64,000 nucleotides of DNA from Calditrichota bacterium (GCA_020637445.1 JACJVZ010000001.1:744001-808000), one strand, 5' to 3'; shown: positions 13,334 to 23,098, numbered from the stretch's first letter. Made by a program: numbers and translations. The notes: generated from the sequence alone by a model not told the origin.

Positions 13334-14814
13334 CCGGAGCACCTTTGCGGATACTACACATAGCTTCGGAAGTGGCGCCGTTCTCCAAGTCTGGCGGTCT
13401 TGCGGACGTCTGTTCTTCCTTGCCTTTGGCCTTAGGAGACTTGGGGCATGAGGTGGTCGTTTTCTCTCCGCGTTACGGAGCGCTTCGAGAATTCAATCCC
13501 CGCTCTGAGACAAGCGAAACTTCGATTACGCTTAACAACCAAACTTTTTCGATCAAGTTCCTCGAACAAAACAGTGATGTTTCCGGAGTTCGCTTCATGT
13601 TCGTGGAGTGCCCCGAGTTGTTTGAGCGTAATGGGTATTACTACGATCCACTTACGAACAGTGACTTCACTGACAATGATGCGCGTTTTGCGGTGTTCGT
13701 TTGCGCTGCCCTCACGTGGTGCAAAGAGAACGATTGGATTCCTCAGGTTGTTCATGGCCACGATTGGCAAGCCGGCGGTGCTCCGTTGTTTATGCGTTCG
13801 CCGAGATTCGAGCATGCGTTCGATTCAAGCCGGTTTGTTTTTACGATACATAACATGGCATTCCAAGGACGCTTTCATTCTGGATCGAGAGTTTGGTTTG
13901 ACCATGCAGAAGACTTGGCAGATATCGGCGGCCCCGCGGAGTTTCACGGGATGTTCAATCTATTGAAACTCGCAATCGAATTGGCAGACGCAATAAACAC
14001 GGTTAGCCCAACGTATGCGCACGAGCTTCGCACTGTCGAGAACATGAGTTTTGGACTTGGACCGTTGCTTCACAAAAGACACGGCCACTTTTTCGGTATT
14101 CTCAATGGTCTGGATACCACCGTTTGGAATCCCGAAACTGATGAACATCTTCCCGTGCAATTCAATTCGACGACCCTTGCGCTGCGAAACCGCAACAAAA
14201 GGGCGCTTTGCGAACGCCTTGAACTGGAGTACGACAAATCAATTCCGTTAGTCGGAATGGTAACCCGCATTTCAGAACAAAAGGGATTTGGGGCCTTGCT
14301 TCCCACGGTCGGAGAGCTGATAAGCGAGCCTGCGCAGCTTGTGGTTCTTGGCAGCGGAGATCCGCACTTTGAAGATCAACTCAAGCTGATGGAGAAAACA
14401 TATCCGCAACGCGTGAGGTTGGTTACTGAGTACAACGAGCCTCTTGCGCACCTGATTTATGGAGGCTCGGATATTTTCTTGATGCCCTCTCTGTTTGAGC
14501 CTTGCGGCCTCAGTCAAATGATGGCGTTGCGCTATGGCGCACCACCCGTCGCCAGGGATACCGGAGGGCTCTCTGATACGATCAGTGACGTCTCGCATGA
14601 TCCTAATAGCGGCACGGGATTTTTGTTCCGAGAGTATTCGTCGCAGGCTCTGTCCGCTGCAATCAACCGGGCATTCGGAATGTTTCATTCTACAATGCGT
14701 TGGCGACAGATGCAGAGGAGGGGAATGAAAGGGGATTTCTCGTGGCGGAGGTCAGCGCACGTTTACGAAGAAATGTACAAGCGAACATTGAATAATCCGC
14801 GAGTCGTTGCGTGA
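13330..14814 (+). CDS. glgA: Glycogen (starch) synthase, GT5
   Basis: 494 residues. It transfers glucose from ADP-glucose (or UDP-glucose) to the non-reducing end of alpha-1,4-glucan. Motifs are the N-terminal ADP-glucose loop 'KSGGLADV' (20-27), 'VVHGHDWQAG', 'RISEQKGFGALL' and the GT-B C-terminal signature 'PSLFEPCGLSQMMALRYGA' with the Glu of the EX7E motif. The ATG at 13330 overlaps the cyclase TGA by four bases. The frame is open upstream to 13282 inside the cyclase gene, but the overlap start is preferred. No glgC, glgB or glgP is present nearby. Its own stop overlaps the next gene (GTGA). Confidence 0.95.
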   Translation: MTGAPLRILHIASEVAPFSKSGGLADVCSSLPLALGDLGHEVVVFSPRYGALREFNPRSETSETSITLNNQTFSIKFLEQNSDVSGVRFMFVECPELFERNGYYYDPLTNSDFTDNDARFAVFVCAALTWCKENDWIPQVVHGHDWQAGGAPLFMRSPRFEHAFDSSRFVFTIHNMAFQGRFHSGSRVWFDHAEDLADIGGPAEFHGMFNLLKLAIELADAINTVSPTYAHELRTVENMSFGLGPLLHKRHGHFFGILNGLDTTVWNPETDEHLPVQFNSTTLALRNRNKRALCERLELEYDKSIPLVGMVTRISEQKGFGALLPTVGELISEPAQLVVLGSGDPHFEDQLKLMEKTYPQRVRLVTEYNEPLAHLIYGGSDIFLMPSLFEPCGLSQMMALRYGAPPVARDTGGLSDTISDVSHDPNSGTGFLFREYSSQALSAAINRAFGMFHSTMRWRQMQRRGMKGDFSWRRSAHVYEEMYKRTLNNPRVVA

Positions 14815-15671
14815 TCCGTATTCTTGTATTGGCGCTTGCCGCACAGGCCTTGTTAGCTCAGCCGAATGTTGTACTTCGAGAACTTATAGGTGCAAAACAA
14901 ACACCTCTTAGGCGTCCTTCCGCACTCGCGGTCGGCATAGGTGGTTTGATCTACATTTCCGATACCGGAAACAACCGCCTGATTGCCGTTGACACGGCAG
15001 GTACTGTTGTTCTCGAAAGCAGCCAAGGAGGTTCTGCGGGAGAACTGAGATGGCCCGTGGGTGTCGCCGAAGGCAATGGCGGTCGAGTGTACGTCGCCGA
15101 TACAGGGAATAAACGAATCGTTGAGTTCACGCGATTGCTTGAATGGAAAGGCGAACTTGCCGTAAAGGACGAATCCGGATCTGCTGTCGAACCGCGCTTT
15201 CTGGCCGTGGACAATGTCGGCGACTTATTCGTATACGAGTTAGATGACGCTCAAATGGTTCGCTACGACAGCTTCTACAACGTTGTTTCGCGGCTCGGCG
15301 GTCAAACAGGCAACTACGTTTCAGCACCGACGTCCATGTGCTATTCGCCGGCGTACGGACTTTTGTGGACAAGCCAGCGGACCGGCGAGCTCTTTCATTG
15401 CGACGCTTTTCTGAATGATCCCCGGCGATTTTCCGCAATTGGAAACTTGAACGACCTATGGCAAGTAACGGCAAGAGACTCGACGGTATATTTGATTGCC
15501 GAGTCATCGCTCGTGAGATGGGATAACGGCCGTCTCGATTCGTTGACATTTGAACAACTTGAAATTGGCCCACTGAAAGCATCCGACATACGGTTGGATG
15601 TTTCGTCGACGGGACTGATTTACCTTCTTGATACTCGGCGCGGCTCACTTCATAGTCTGAATTGGCCCTAA
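14811..15671 (+). CDS. Secreted NHL-repeat (beta-propeller) protein
   Basis: 286 residues from a GTG that overlaps the glgA stop (GTGA). A signal peptide (MIRILVLALAAQALLAQ) is followed by at least two clear NHL-type repeats: 'IYISDTGNNRLIAVD' (~46-60) and 'VYVADTGNKRIVEF' (~92-105). Later, weaker blades end with 'IYLLDTRRGSLHSL'. A six-bladed propeller outside the inner membrane is likely. Such domains mostly mediate protein binding, and I can assign no enzymatic role. It overlaps the start of the large envelope protein gene by 10 bp, so the two are probably made together. Confidence 0.8.
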   Translation: MIRILVLALAAQALLAQPNVVLRELIGAKQTPLRRPSALAVGIGGLIYISDTGNNRLIAVDTAGTVVLESSQGGSAGELRWPVGVAEGNGGRVYVADTGNKRIVEFTRLLEWKGELAVKDESGSAVEPRFLAVDNVGDLFVYELDDAQMVRYDSFYNVVSRLGGQTGNYVSAPTSMCYSPAYGLLWTSQRTGELFHCDAFLNDPRRFSAIGNLNDLWQVTARDSTVYLIAESSLVRWDNGRLDSLTFEQLEIGPLKASDIRLDVSSTGLIYLLDTRRGSLHSLNWP

Positions 15672-18600
15672 CTCGGGAGACCGGTCTGAAGGCGTTATCG
15701 GCGCTACTTCTTTTCGCACTGGTTTGCGCAACAAACGTGAAAATTGCGCTGGCGCAAACGCCGTTGCGCGAGAAAATACCGTTGCGAATGGGAACTGCGA
15801 CGTTTACCAAGGCAGACGCAGATACGCTCTTTATATTGCCGCATACTTGGATCGAGGCCGATTCTGTGAGGATTCAGCGAAATGGGAGTTGGCTTGCTCC
15901 GTTTCAAGATTATCGAATAGTCGCGCCGGGACATAAGATCAGGTTGTTTACTCCTTTGGTTGGGACGGATACTCTGACCGTCACATATTGGTATTTCCCG
16001 GTCGCACTTTCACGGACGTATGCCAAACGGTCGCTTCAGGAGTTGACACGGTTTGTCGAACAAAAGGACACGTCTCAAGTCCTCGCCCGTTTGTCCGAAG
16101 AAACGTCGGAATCGTCGTGGACGTCACTTCGCAGAAGCGGTTCATTGGTTCGCAGCGTGCAGATTGGAACAAATCAGGACCTCGCGTTTGAATCGTCTCT
16201 TTCATTGCAGGTTGAAGGCAAGGTTGGCGACGACGTCGAAGTGGTTGCGGCTCTCAGTGATCAGGATTTACCCATCCAGCCCGAAGGAACTACCGAATCT
16301 ATTCGTGAGCTTGACAAGGTTTACGTAACTGCAAGATCGTCGCACTTTGAAGCCACGATAGGCGACTACGAGTTTGAGTTGCCTGGTAGACGGTTTGACA
16401 CTTATTCGCGCAAATTGTCGGGACTGCGGCTCGGAGCAAAATCAAGGCGGGGCTCAGCAGTCATGTCGGCGGCAATTAGCCGCGGCGAGTTTAATACGAA
16501 TCGCTTTTTCGGTGAAGAAAGTGTGCAAGGACCGTATCCGCTTTCCGGACGGAACGGAGAGTCCGGAATCGTGGTTTTGGCCGGCACGGAAACCGTGTGG
16601 CTTGACGGTGTCGTACAACGGCGCGGCGAAGACAACGACTACGTGATCGACTATGCGTCGGGACAGATCACATTTTCATCGCGCAAGTTGATTACTTCGG
16701 ATTCGAGAATAGTCGTAGAATTCGAATACACAAACGAGGACTACGAGCGCCAATATTGGGCGGGGCGCACGGTTGTTCAGTCCGAAAAGCTGCACACAAG
16801 CGGCTACGTTACTTATATCACCGAGCGGGATGACAAATCCCGGCCGCTTTCTCTTTCGCTGAGTGAGGAGGAAAAGTCGGCTATCTCTGAGGCGGGAGAT
16901 TCTGCGACGTTTGCGGTAGGGAACTCCGCGGACTCGCTTGGCCCCGGGTTAGGTGACTATATACGGGTGGACTCGTTAATAGATGGCGAGACCGTTTCAA
17001 TTTTTGTTTACGTGTCGCCAAGCACTTCCGGGCAACCGCAGGGCGAGTGGCAAGTGTTCTTTGATGATTTTGGTATTGGACAAGGAGATTACAGTGCTTC
17101 GGCGGACGTTTACGGTCGGACATTTTTCTACTATGTAGGCGAAAGTCAAGGACGCTATCGTGCCGCGCGAAGACTGCCTTTGCCGACGTCAAGCGACTTG
17201 CTGGCCTTTCGCCTCGATCGCAGTGTAACGGACGGCGTGCACGGACGAGTCGAAGTTGCATTCAGCAATCGCGACCGCAACACCTATTCTTTCGCCGATG
17301 ACGCGGATAATCAAGGCTTGGCCGGCGCAGTCGAGGTCGGCGTTGACAAACCTGTGATCCGAATTGGCGGACTTGCTCTGCGTCAATTCACGGTCGGAGC
17401 GGAAGGGCGCGTGAGACAAAAAGAGTTTTCGGATATCGCGCGCAGCGATGACATCGAATTTGACCGCGAGTGGGCGGCATCGACTGTGCGACAAGCCAAC
17501 GAATTGGCCGCCGAATCCAATCTGGGACTCTCTCCGATCCGCTTCGTGTCAGTGCGGGGAAGCGCAGGACTTCTTTCGCGAGAAGCCGCATTGCAGAGCC
17601 GTCGAATCAGTGTCGGAACCTCGATCCAGCCGTCGCAGAGAACTTTTCTTCGAGGACAACATGTCGGCATTTTGAGTGAAGACAGTCTTCTGGATTCCAA
17701 GACGGATTGGATTCAGCAGAATCTAAGTGGTCAAACGGGATGGAAGGTATTGTCGCCGCGGTTCGCTTTAAACCGAGAGCGACAGTTGCGGGACTCGAGA
17801 ATTTCGACGAACGGGTTTCGGTTTGAAGACTGGTCATTCGGTAACTTGCTTCAACTTTCGAGGGATGTGCAAGTTGATGCCCAGGCGGGATTGCGCAACG
17901 ATGACTCCCTGTCGGGTTCTGGGAATTTTGAACGCTCGTCCGAGGCGACGTCTTATGGAAGCGAAGTTCGCTGGACTCCTTTGAATGTCGGTCGCGGCAC
18001 GTTACGTTGGCAACATCGCAACAAATCATTTTCATCGGCGGATTCGGCGTCAATCAACTCCGAAGCAGGAAGGCTTGAACTACTCATTTCGCCTCCCGCG
18101 AGAACATTCGAGCTAAATGTTGTTTACGATGCTTTGAAGTCTCGTACTGAACAGCAGCTTCAAGTTTTCGTGCCAACTCAGTCGGGAACCGGTTCTTACC
18201 GGTTAGAAGACGGCGTCTACATTCCAGACGACCAGGGTGACTATGAATTGGTGTCACGCAACACGGGGGAATTTGAGCCGTCGTCTGAGATAAACGCATC
18301 CGCTCAAATGTGGTTGAGGCCGGATGAAACGCGCAGCTCAAGCCATACCCTGTGGCAGCGTTTTGCATTCGAAACAGAAGGCACGCTCGACGAAAGAACA
18401 CGCTTGCCTTTTACTCTTGGACTATTGTTTTTGGATCGTGGGAAACTGCGGACCAACGAGACGATTGACGGGCGTTTTAGTTTGCGTCAGGATGTTCATT
18501 TTAACCGATTGTCCCGCGACTTCTCGCTGCGTGTCCGCGGAATAAACTCCGCGACTCAAATTGCCCGTTTCGCAAATGGTGGGCAGCAGAGCATCAGGAG

Positions 18601-19105
18601 ATTTGGTTCAGTTCGTGCGCGTGTCCGCTACAGCGAGGCTCTTCGCGGCGAGACGGAGGTTTCCAACGAGCTTCAGCGCACGCAGTATGACGGCGTTTCG
18701 ATTGCCAGCACGGACGTCACGCGAGTCTCGGGCGAGCACGACGTTCTTTGGAAGATCAGCGAACGGTGGGAGAGCGGTTTACAGATTGTCGGTACAGAGG
18801 CAAAGGACGAGCGCAGCGAGACACAGGCATCCGTCCGCGAACTTGCGCCGCGTGCAAGCTACACTCGATTCAAAAAGGGCAGAGTTGATTCCGAGTTTAG
18901 ATGGATTCACGTTACTTCGAATCGATTCAGGCTCGCGCAAGACTTGGCGAGCGGCTCCAACAGAGGCGAGAACTTCCGTTGGTCATTTCGTTTGTCACTA
19001 GCGTTGTCTGAGAACTTTAACGCGTCCGTCAATTACACCGGCCGCAAAGACGCAAGTGAAGAGACTGTTCACATCGGCAGAGTGGAAGTACGAGCGATCT
19101 TTTGA
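15662..19105 (+). CDS. Very large outer-membrane/envelope protein, function unknown
   Basis: 1147 residues, best start TTG 15662, giving a signal peptide (hydrophobic 'ALSALLLFALVCA', then 'IALAQ'). Residues ~40-110 form a strand-rich domain. Residues ~140-250 hold the best-ordered block ('RSGSLVRSVQIGTNQDLAF', 'DQDLPIQPEGTTESIRELDK'). Near 330 is 'DYVIDYASGQITF', a phrase reminiscent of SprA-type giant barrel proteins. The C-terminal two thirds alternate polar/hydrophobic strands with no Cys and end in Phe, like an outer-membrane barrel. I recall similar uncharacterised proteins from FCB candidate phyla but cannot name a family with certainty. The gene overlaps the next one, an Omp85-family gene (TGATG), so a dedicated assembly factor or partner is plausible. 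Confidence 0.75.
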   Translation: MALTRETGLKALSALLLFALVCATNVKIALAQTPLREKIPLRMGTATFTKADADTLFILPHTWIEADSVRIQRNGSWLAPFQDYRIVAPGHKIRLFTPLVGTDTLTVTYWYFPVALSRTYAKRSLQELTRFVEQKDTSQVLARLSEETSESSWTSLRRSGSLVRSVQIGTNQDLAFESSLSLQVEGKVGDDVEVVAALSDQDLPIQPEGTTESIRELDKVYVTARSSHFEATIGDYEFELPGRRFDTYSRKLSGLRLGAKSRRGSAVMSAAISRGEFNTNRFFGEESVQGPYPLSGRNGESGIVVLAGTETVWLDGVVQRRGEDNDYVIDYASGQITFSSRKLITSDSRIVVEFEYTNEDYERQYWAGRTVVQSEKLHTSGYVTYITERDDKSRPLSLSLSEEEKSAISEAGDSATFAVGNSADSLGPGLGDYIRVDSLIDGETVSIFVYVSPSTSGQPQGEWQVFFDDFGIGQGDYSASADVYGRTFFYYVGESQGRYRAARRLPLPTSSDLLAFRLDRSVTDGVHGRVEVAFSNRDRNTYSFADDADNQGLAGAVEVGVDKPVIRIGGLALRQFTVGAEGRVRQKEFSDIARSDDIEFDREWAASTVRQANELAAESNLGLSPIRFVSVRGSAGLLSREAALQSRRISVGTSIQPSQRTFLRGQHVGILSEDSLLDSKTDWIQQNLSGQTGWKVLSPRFALNRERQLRDSRISTNGFRFEDWSFGNLLQLSRDVQVDAQAGLRNDDSLSGSGNFERSSEATSYGSEVRWTPLNVGRGTLRWQHRNKSFSSADSASINSEAGRLELLISPPARTFELNVVYDALKSRTEQQLQVFVPTQSGTGSYRLEDGVYIPDDQGDYELVSRNTGEFEPSSEINASAQMWLRPDETRSSSHTLWQRFAFETEGTLDERTRLPFTLGLLFLDRGKLRTNETIDGRFSLRQDVHFNRLSRDFSLRVRGINSATQIARFANGGQQSIRRFGSVRARVRYSEALRGETEVSNELQRTQYDGVSIASTDVTRVSGEHDVLWKISERWESGLQIVGTEAKDERSETQASVRELAPRASYTRFKKGRVDSEFRWIHVTSNRFRLAQDLASGSNRGENFRWSFRLSLALSENFNASVNYTGRKDASEETVHIGRVEVRAIF

Positions 19106-20787
19106 TGAGAAAGCTGATCAAAACAGCGTGCTTTCTGGCCGCGATTGTAAGTTGCCGATCGGCGACTGCGGTTGACATTCATGCCGAGGGTGAATTCAGT
19201 ACTGCCCGGCTGGAAAAGCTGATTGAAATGGCGGGCGTCTCTGATATCGACAGCGCTGCGGATTTCGTTACAGATACCTTGTGTGCCTTGGGTTACTTTG
19301 GTGTGGGAATTGACCGCGTTGGTGATTCTCTAAATGTAAAAAGCGGTCCGCACTTCAATATGAGTTTTGGCAGGCTGTTTGGAGACTCAACGCTGTTGCC
19401 GATCGGCTTTGTGGACCATCTGCCTCTGAGAAGCGGTGCACCTTTTGAAAGCTGGCGAATCGAGGCCTCGGCCGACGAGATCTTGTCATGGTGTGAAAAT
19501 CATGGATATCCGTTCGCGCAAGTCAAGGTTGACTCGATATCATTAGATTACGATGCCGCCACGGCGGAAATTCACCTCGATTTTCTTGCCGGACCGAGGA
19601 TTGATATCGAGTTTCTGGAGTTTCAGGGAATTTCGATATCACATCCAAAGCTGCTGGAGCGTGAAAGCAGGCTCAAAATCGGATCGCCGTACAACGAAAG
19701 CAAGGCGCGGCAGGCGCAGCGGCGACTTCAGCATTTGGAGTACCTGCGAACGGTAAGTGATCCGCAAATCGTCGTCAACGATGCGGGTCAAAGCGGAGTG
19801 CTTTACCGGGTGTCGGAGTGCAAACTGTCGCGGCTCGATGCCGTTGCAGGGCTTACGCCGAAGACGGAAGGTGAGTCCCAAACTGTGACCGGATTGATCG
19901 ATCTGCAGTTCCTGAATCTTTTTGGCAGCGGAAGACGTGGCAAGGTATATTGGCAAAGGCCGAACAGGGGGGTGCAAGAGCTCTCTCTGGCCTGGCGCGA
20001 GGCGTGGGTTCTTGGAACTCCATTTTATGTCGACGCGTCATTTGAGCAGAGAGTCGAAGACACTCTTTATGTGACACGTGGATTCGGCGGTCGAGCGGGT
20101 TATCCTGTTTCGTCCAGCACAGAAGTGTACGGCGGAATCACACGGGAAGAGTTGCTCGCGGACTCAGCAACTGCTGTTCAATTTGGGTTTGTGACGAACC
20201 AGACCTTGCTTCTCGAGATAGGTGTGGCCGTAGACACCCGCGACCATACGACCAATCCGCGTGGTGGAATCCGGTTTGAGACCAGCGGCGCAAATGGCAC
20301 TCGTACGACGGACTCACCACCGGAAGGATCGACGGATACGAAATTCAACCAAAGAAGAGCTTCGGTTGATTTTGAAGTCAACCACGAATTCAGGTCGTTT
20401 TGGATCGTGCACGTGTCCGGTCATGCGCGCGTGCTGAATACGGATGAGCCGAAGGTTCAGGCTGCTGACAAGTACCGGCTTGGCGGAGCGCGCACGTTGC
20501 GTGGCTACCGCGAAGAACAGTTTCAAGGTGAGCAGATTGCATGGACGACTATCGAGGCGCGGTACTGGCTCGGCCCTGCTTCACGGCTTGCAATTTTCAC
20601 GGATTGGGGAACGGTATACAACTCGTCTCCGGGGAGTGCAAGTACGTCCACATTGATCGAAGGTGCGTACGGAGTGGGGATGCGGCTTGAAACAGGCATC
20701 GGAATCTGGGGAGTTGATTACGGAATTGCGACCGGCAGTTCGCCGTTGAATGGGCAACTGCACGTGTCTTTACTGAGTTTATTTTAG
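19105..20787 (+). CDS. Omp85/BamA-TamA family outer-membrane protein
   Basis: 560 residues from the ATG at 19105, overlapping the previous stop by one base. After a signal peptide (LIKTACFLAAIVSCRSATA) come one or two POTRA-like modules (residues ~25-240). These include 'GYPFAQVKVDSISLDYDAA', 'GPRIDIEFLEFQGI', and 'GSPYNESKARQAQRRLQHLEY', the beta-alpha-alpha-beta pattern. The rest is a 16-strand-type barrel with 'VDTRDHTTNPRGG' and the family signature 'LGGARTLRGYREEQF' (the LRGY/VRGF tip of the lid loop), ending in Phe. BamA is larger with five POTRAs, so this shorter form resembles TamA or accessory Omp85 proteins. It probably inserts or exports a specific client, most likely the 1147-residue neighbour. 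Confidence 0.88.
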   Translation: MRKLIKTACFLAAIVSCRSATAVDIHAEGEFSTARLEKLIEMAGVSDIDSAADFVTDTLCALGYFGVGIDRVGDSLNVKSGPHFNMSFGRLFGDSTLLPIGFVDHLPLRSGAPFESWRIEASADEILSWCENHGYPFAQVKVDSISLDYDAATAEIHLDFLAGPRIDIEFLEFQGISISHPKLLERESRLKIGSPYNESKARQAQRRLQHLEYLRTVSDPQIVVNDAGQSGVLYRVSECKLSRLDAVAGLTPKTEGESQTVTGLIDLQFLNLFGSGRRGKVYWQRPNRGVQELSLAWREAWVLGTPFYVDASFEQRVEDTLYVTRGFGGRAGYPVSSSTEVYGGITREELLADSATAVQFGFVTNQTLLLEIGVAVDTRDHTTNPRGGIRFETSGANGTRTTDSPPEGSTDTKFNQRRASVDFEVNHEFRSFWIVHVSGHARVLNTDEPKVQAADKYRLGGARTLRGYREEQFQGEQIAWTTIEARYWLGPASRLAIFTDWGTVYNSSPGSASTSTLIEGAYGVGMRLETGIGIWGVDYGIATGSSPLNGQLHVSLLSLF

Positions 20788-20844
20788 GCCGGTACATCCG
20801 GCAACCATCAACTTTGGAGCGTACGAAAGACGTGCGCGAGTTCA

Positions 20845-22404
20845 TTGAAAAGAGAATTAGTTATCAATTCAACGACGACTGAGACGCGTATTGCGCTGGT
20901 CGAAGACGGATCGTTGGTCAACCTCTTCGTGGAGTTCCCGGACGCGGAACGAAACGTCGGGGACATCTACAAGGCTACCGTGCGAAAAGTCCTGCCGGGG
21001 ATGCAGGCGGCCTTCTTGGACATTGGTTGGGAAATAGACGGGTTTATTCACTTTTCGGATCTGTTCCAGAGTGCCGTGGACATGGCTGAAGGAACGGAAA
21101 TCGAAGAAGTGACGCAGCCCGAAAAGCGCGAGGGCCGTAAACGTTCATGGAAGCCGCGCGCGGAGCTGAAAGGCGGCCAAGAGATTCTTGTGCAGGTGAT
21201 CAAAGAGCCACTCGGCACGAAGGGCCCTCGATTAACTTCGCAGATTTCTTTGCCCGGACGGTTCCTTGTACTGGTTCCGGGTGACAATCTGGTCGGCGTC
21301 TCAAAACGGATTCCCGATGTCAAAGAGCGTAAGCGTTTGAAGACAATCCTAAAGCAAATCAAGCCGGATGGCTTTGGCTTGATTTGCCGCACGATTGGCG
21401 AAGGAAAGTCGGAGGCGGAGGTTCGGCACGACTTGAACATGCTCGTGCGTTTGTGGCGGATGATTGAGACGAAGATTGAAACCGCACCTTCGCCGAGCCG
21501 TCTGCACAAGGAAGCTCCGCTCACGTCAAGCGTCATTCGTGATCTTTTCGGTCCGGATATCGAGCGTGTGATCATTGACGACAAGCGCCTCTATCGAGAG
21601 ATCAAGACCTATGTGCGGGCCGTGGCGAAGCCACTGTTGGATCGCGTAAGCTATCACGAAAGCCCGGGACCAATTTTCGATCTTTATAACATCGAACAGG
21701 AGATCGAGAAAGGTCTTTCACGCAAAGTTTGGTTTGGCGGCGGAAGCTACTTGATTATCGAGCAGACTGAAGCCGTGGTAACGATCGACGTGAACTCCGG
21801 CAGGTTCGTCGGGAAAGAGGAGCAGGACGAAAACAACTTGCGCGTAAACCTGAAAGCCTGTCGCGAAATCGCGCGCCAGATTCGATTGCGCGATTTGGGT
21901 GGCATCCTCATCATCGACTTCATCGACATGTACCACGAGTCCAACCGCAAGAAGGTCTTTGATGCGATGCACCAAGCCATGTCCGGTGATCGCGCGAAAT
22001 GGGACATTGCACCGATTAGTCAGTTTGGGATTATGGAGATGACTCGCCAGCGTACGAAATCGTCCCTCGTACATGCCTTTAACGAACCTTGTCCCATGTG
22101 CGGAGGCTCCGGTCTGGTAGAGTCAAAGGAAACGGTCGTAACCCGCCTTCAATCGTGGGTGCGGCGCTTCCGTGCCTCGACAGGGGAGATGGGGCTCACG
22201 ATCAAAGCACATCCGGTGATTGTTGATTATATCACTCAAGGCATGAGATCGCACCTCCGGAGGATCATGTGGGACGCTTTGCTGTACATCAAATTAGAGC
22301 CGGATCCTACCTTAAAGATAGATGAATTCAAGGGTTACAGTTGGCGACAGAAGCGCGAGGTAACCAGCGAATTTCAAAGTCGGACAGAGAAAGCGGCCAC
22401 TTGA
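20845..22404 (+). CDS. rng: Ribonuclease G/E family endoribonuclease
   Basis: 519 residues from TTG 20845, 57 bp after the Omp85 gene. It cleaves single-stranded AU-rich RNA and matures rRNA 5' ends. An S1-like domain occupies about 36-130, with a basic insertion (95-110). Catalytic Mg ligands are Asp315 in 'VTIDVNSGRF' and Asp358 in 'ILIIDFIDM'. The Zn-link is 'CPMCGGSG' (Cys416, Cys419). The long C-terminal degradosome scaffold of RNase E is absent, so this is the short RNase G form. The order rng-rplU-rpmA is common in bacteria. The L21 promoter overlaps its stop codon. Confidence 0.95.
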   Translation: MKRELVINSTTTETRIALVEDGSLVNLFVEFPDAERNVGDIYKATVRKVLPGMQAAFLDIGWEIDGFIHFSDLFQSAVDMAEGTEIEEVTQPEKREGRKRSWKPRAELKGGQEILVQVIKEPLGTKGPRLTSQISLPGRFLVLVPGDNLVGVSKRIPDVKERKRLKTILKQIKPDGFGLICRTIGEGKSEAEVRHDLNMLVRLWRMIETKIETAPSPSRLHKEAPLTSSVIRDLFGPDIERVIIDDKRLYREIKTYVRAVAKPLLDRVSYHESPGPIFDLYNIEQEIEKGLSRKVWFGGGSYLIIEQTEAVVTIDVNSGRFVGKEEQDENNLRVNLKACREIARQIRLRDLGGILIIDFIDMYHESNRKKVFDAMHQAMSGDRAKWDIAPISQFGIMEMTRQRTKSSLVHAFNEPCPMCGGSGLVESKETVVTRLQSWVRRFRASTGEMGLTIKAHPVIVDYITQGMRSHLRRIMWDALLYIKLEPDPTLKIDEFKGYSWRQKREVTSEFQSRTEKAAT

Positions 22405-22429
22405 CAGTAATGCCTGAGATTCCTATATT
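22401..22429 (+). promoter_or_regulatory. Promoter of rplU-rpmA
   Basis: Perfect TTGACA (22401-22406) and TATATT (22424-22429) with 17 bp spacing, the same hexamers as the rRNA promoter. The -35 overlaps the rng stop codon region. Start of transcription is expected near 22436, leaving a leader of about 22 bases. Confidence 0.85.
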
Positions 22430-22457
22430 TGAGGTCTGAAAATTTTCGCGAGTCAAG

Positions 22458-22772
22458 ATGTACGCAATCTGTAATCTCAAAGGTCATCAAGTCAAAGTCC
22501 GCCCTGACGAAACCGTCAAGGTTCAATACCGCGCGGACGTAAACCCCGGCGATACGGTGGTTTTGGATGACATCCTCCTGCTGCACGACGGCAAGGAAAT
22601 CAAAGTCGGCAAGCCCAGTGTCGCGGCCAAAGTGCACGCGAAGGTAGTGGAGCATGGCCGCGATCCCAAGGTAATCGTGTTTCGCAAGAAGCGCCGCACC
22701 GAGTACCGTAAGCACAAGGGCCACAAACAGTGGTTCACGCTTCTGCATATTGAGAAGATCGAAGTTAACTAA
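22458..22772 (+). CDS. rplU: 50S ribosomal protein L21 (bL21)
   Basis: 104 residues, the usual length. It has '[13 protein letters not shown]' at the N-terminus and, near the C-terminus, the RNA-binding phrase '[18 protein letters not shown]', equivalent to the 'RRxxYRKxxGHRQ' motif of the family. bL21 binds 23S rRNA domain I. There is no SD before the ATG. It has its own strong promoter and is followed 17 bp later by rpmA. Confidence 0.97.
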   Translation: MYAICNLKGHQVKVRPDETVKVQYRADVNPGDTVVLDDILLLHDGKEIKVGKPSVAAKVHAKVVEHGRDPKVIVFRKKRRTEYRKHKGHKQWFTLLHIEKIEVN

Positions 22773-22789
22773 GAAACGGATTATCCGTC

Positions 22790-23053
22790 ATGGCACATAA
22801 AAAAGGTCAAGGTTCAACCCGAAACGGTCGCGACAGCCAGCCCAAAATGCTTGGTGTCAAGCGCTTCGCTGGCCAGTATGTACGCGCGGGCGAAATTCTG
22901 GTGCGCCAACGCGGAACCCGTATCCATCCCGGCGAGTTAGTTGGAATGGGCCGCGATCATACGCTTTTTGCCAAGAGCGATGGCACGGTGAAATTCGCCG
23001 ACGGTGGTCGTTCTAACCGCAAGTTCGTGCACATCGTTCCACCGACCGCGTGA
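22790..23053 (+). CDS. rpmA: 50S ribosomal protein L27 (bL27)
   Basis: 87 residues. The N-terminus begins [16 protein letters not shown], the flexible tail that reaches the peptidyl-transferase centre. There is no Firmicutes-type cleavable extension. '[20 protein letters not shown]' and '[11 protein letters not shown]' are family signatures. It follows rplU and precedes a terminator. Confidence 0.97.
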   Translation: MAHKKGQGSTRNGRDSQPKMLGVKRFAGQYVRAGEILVRQRGTRIHPGELVGMGRDHTLFAKSDGTVKFADGGRSNRKFVHIVPPTA

Positions 23054-23098
23054 GTGCCAGCCGCACGGCGCGACGTTAGAGTCCCATCTTGAATTTTG

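Noticed and set aside
15127..15810. 227-codon open frame on the minus strand
   Set aside because: It is antisense to the NHL and large envelope protein genes and is Arg-rich, as expected of a reverse-frame artefact.
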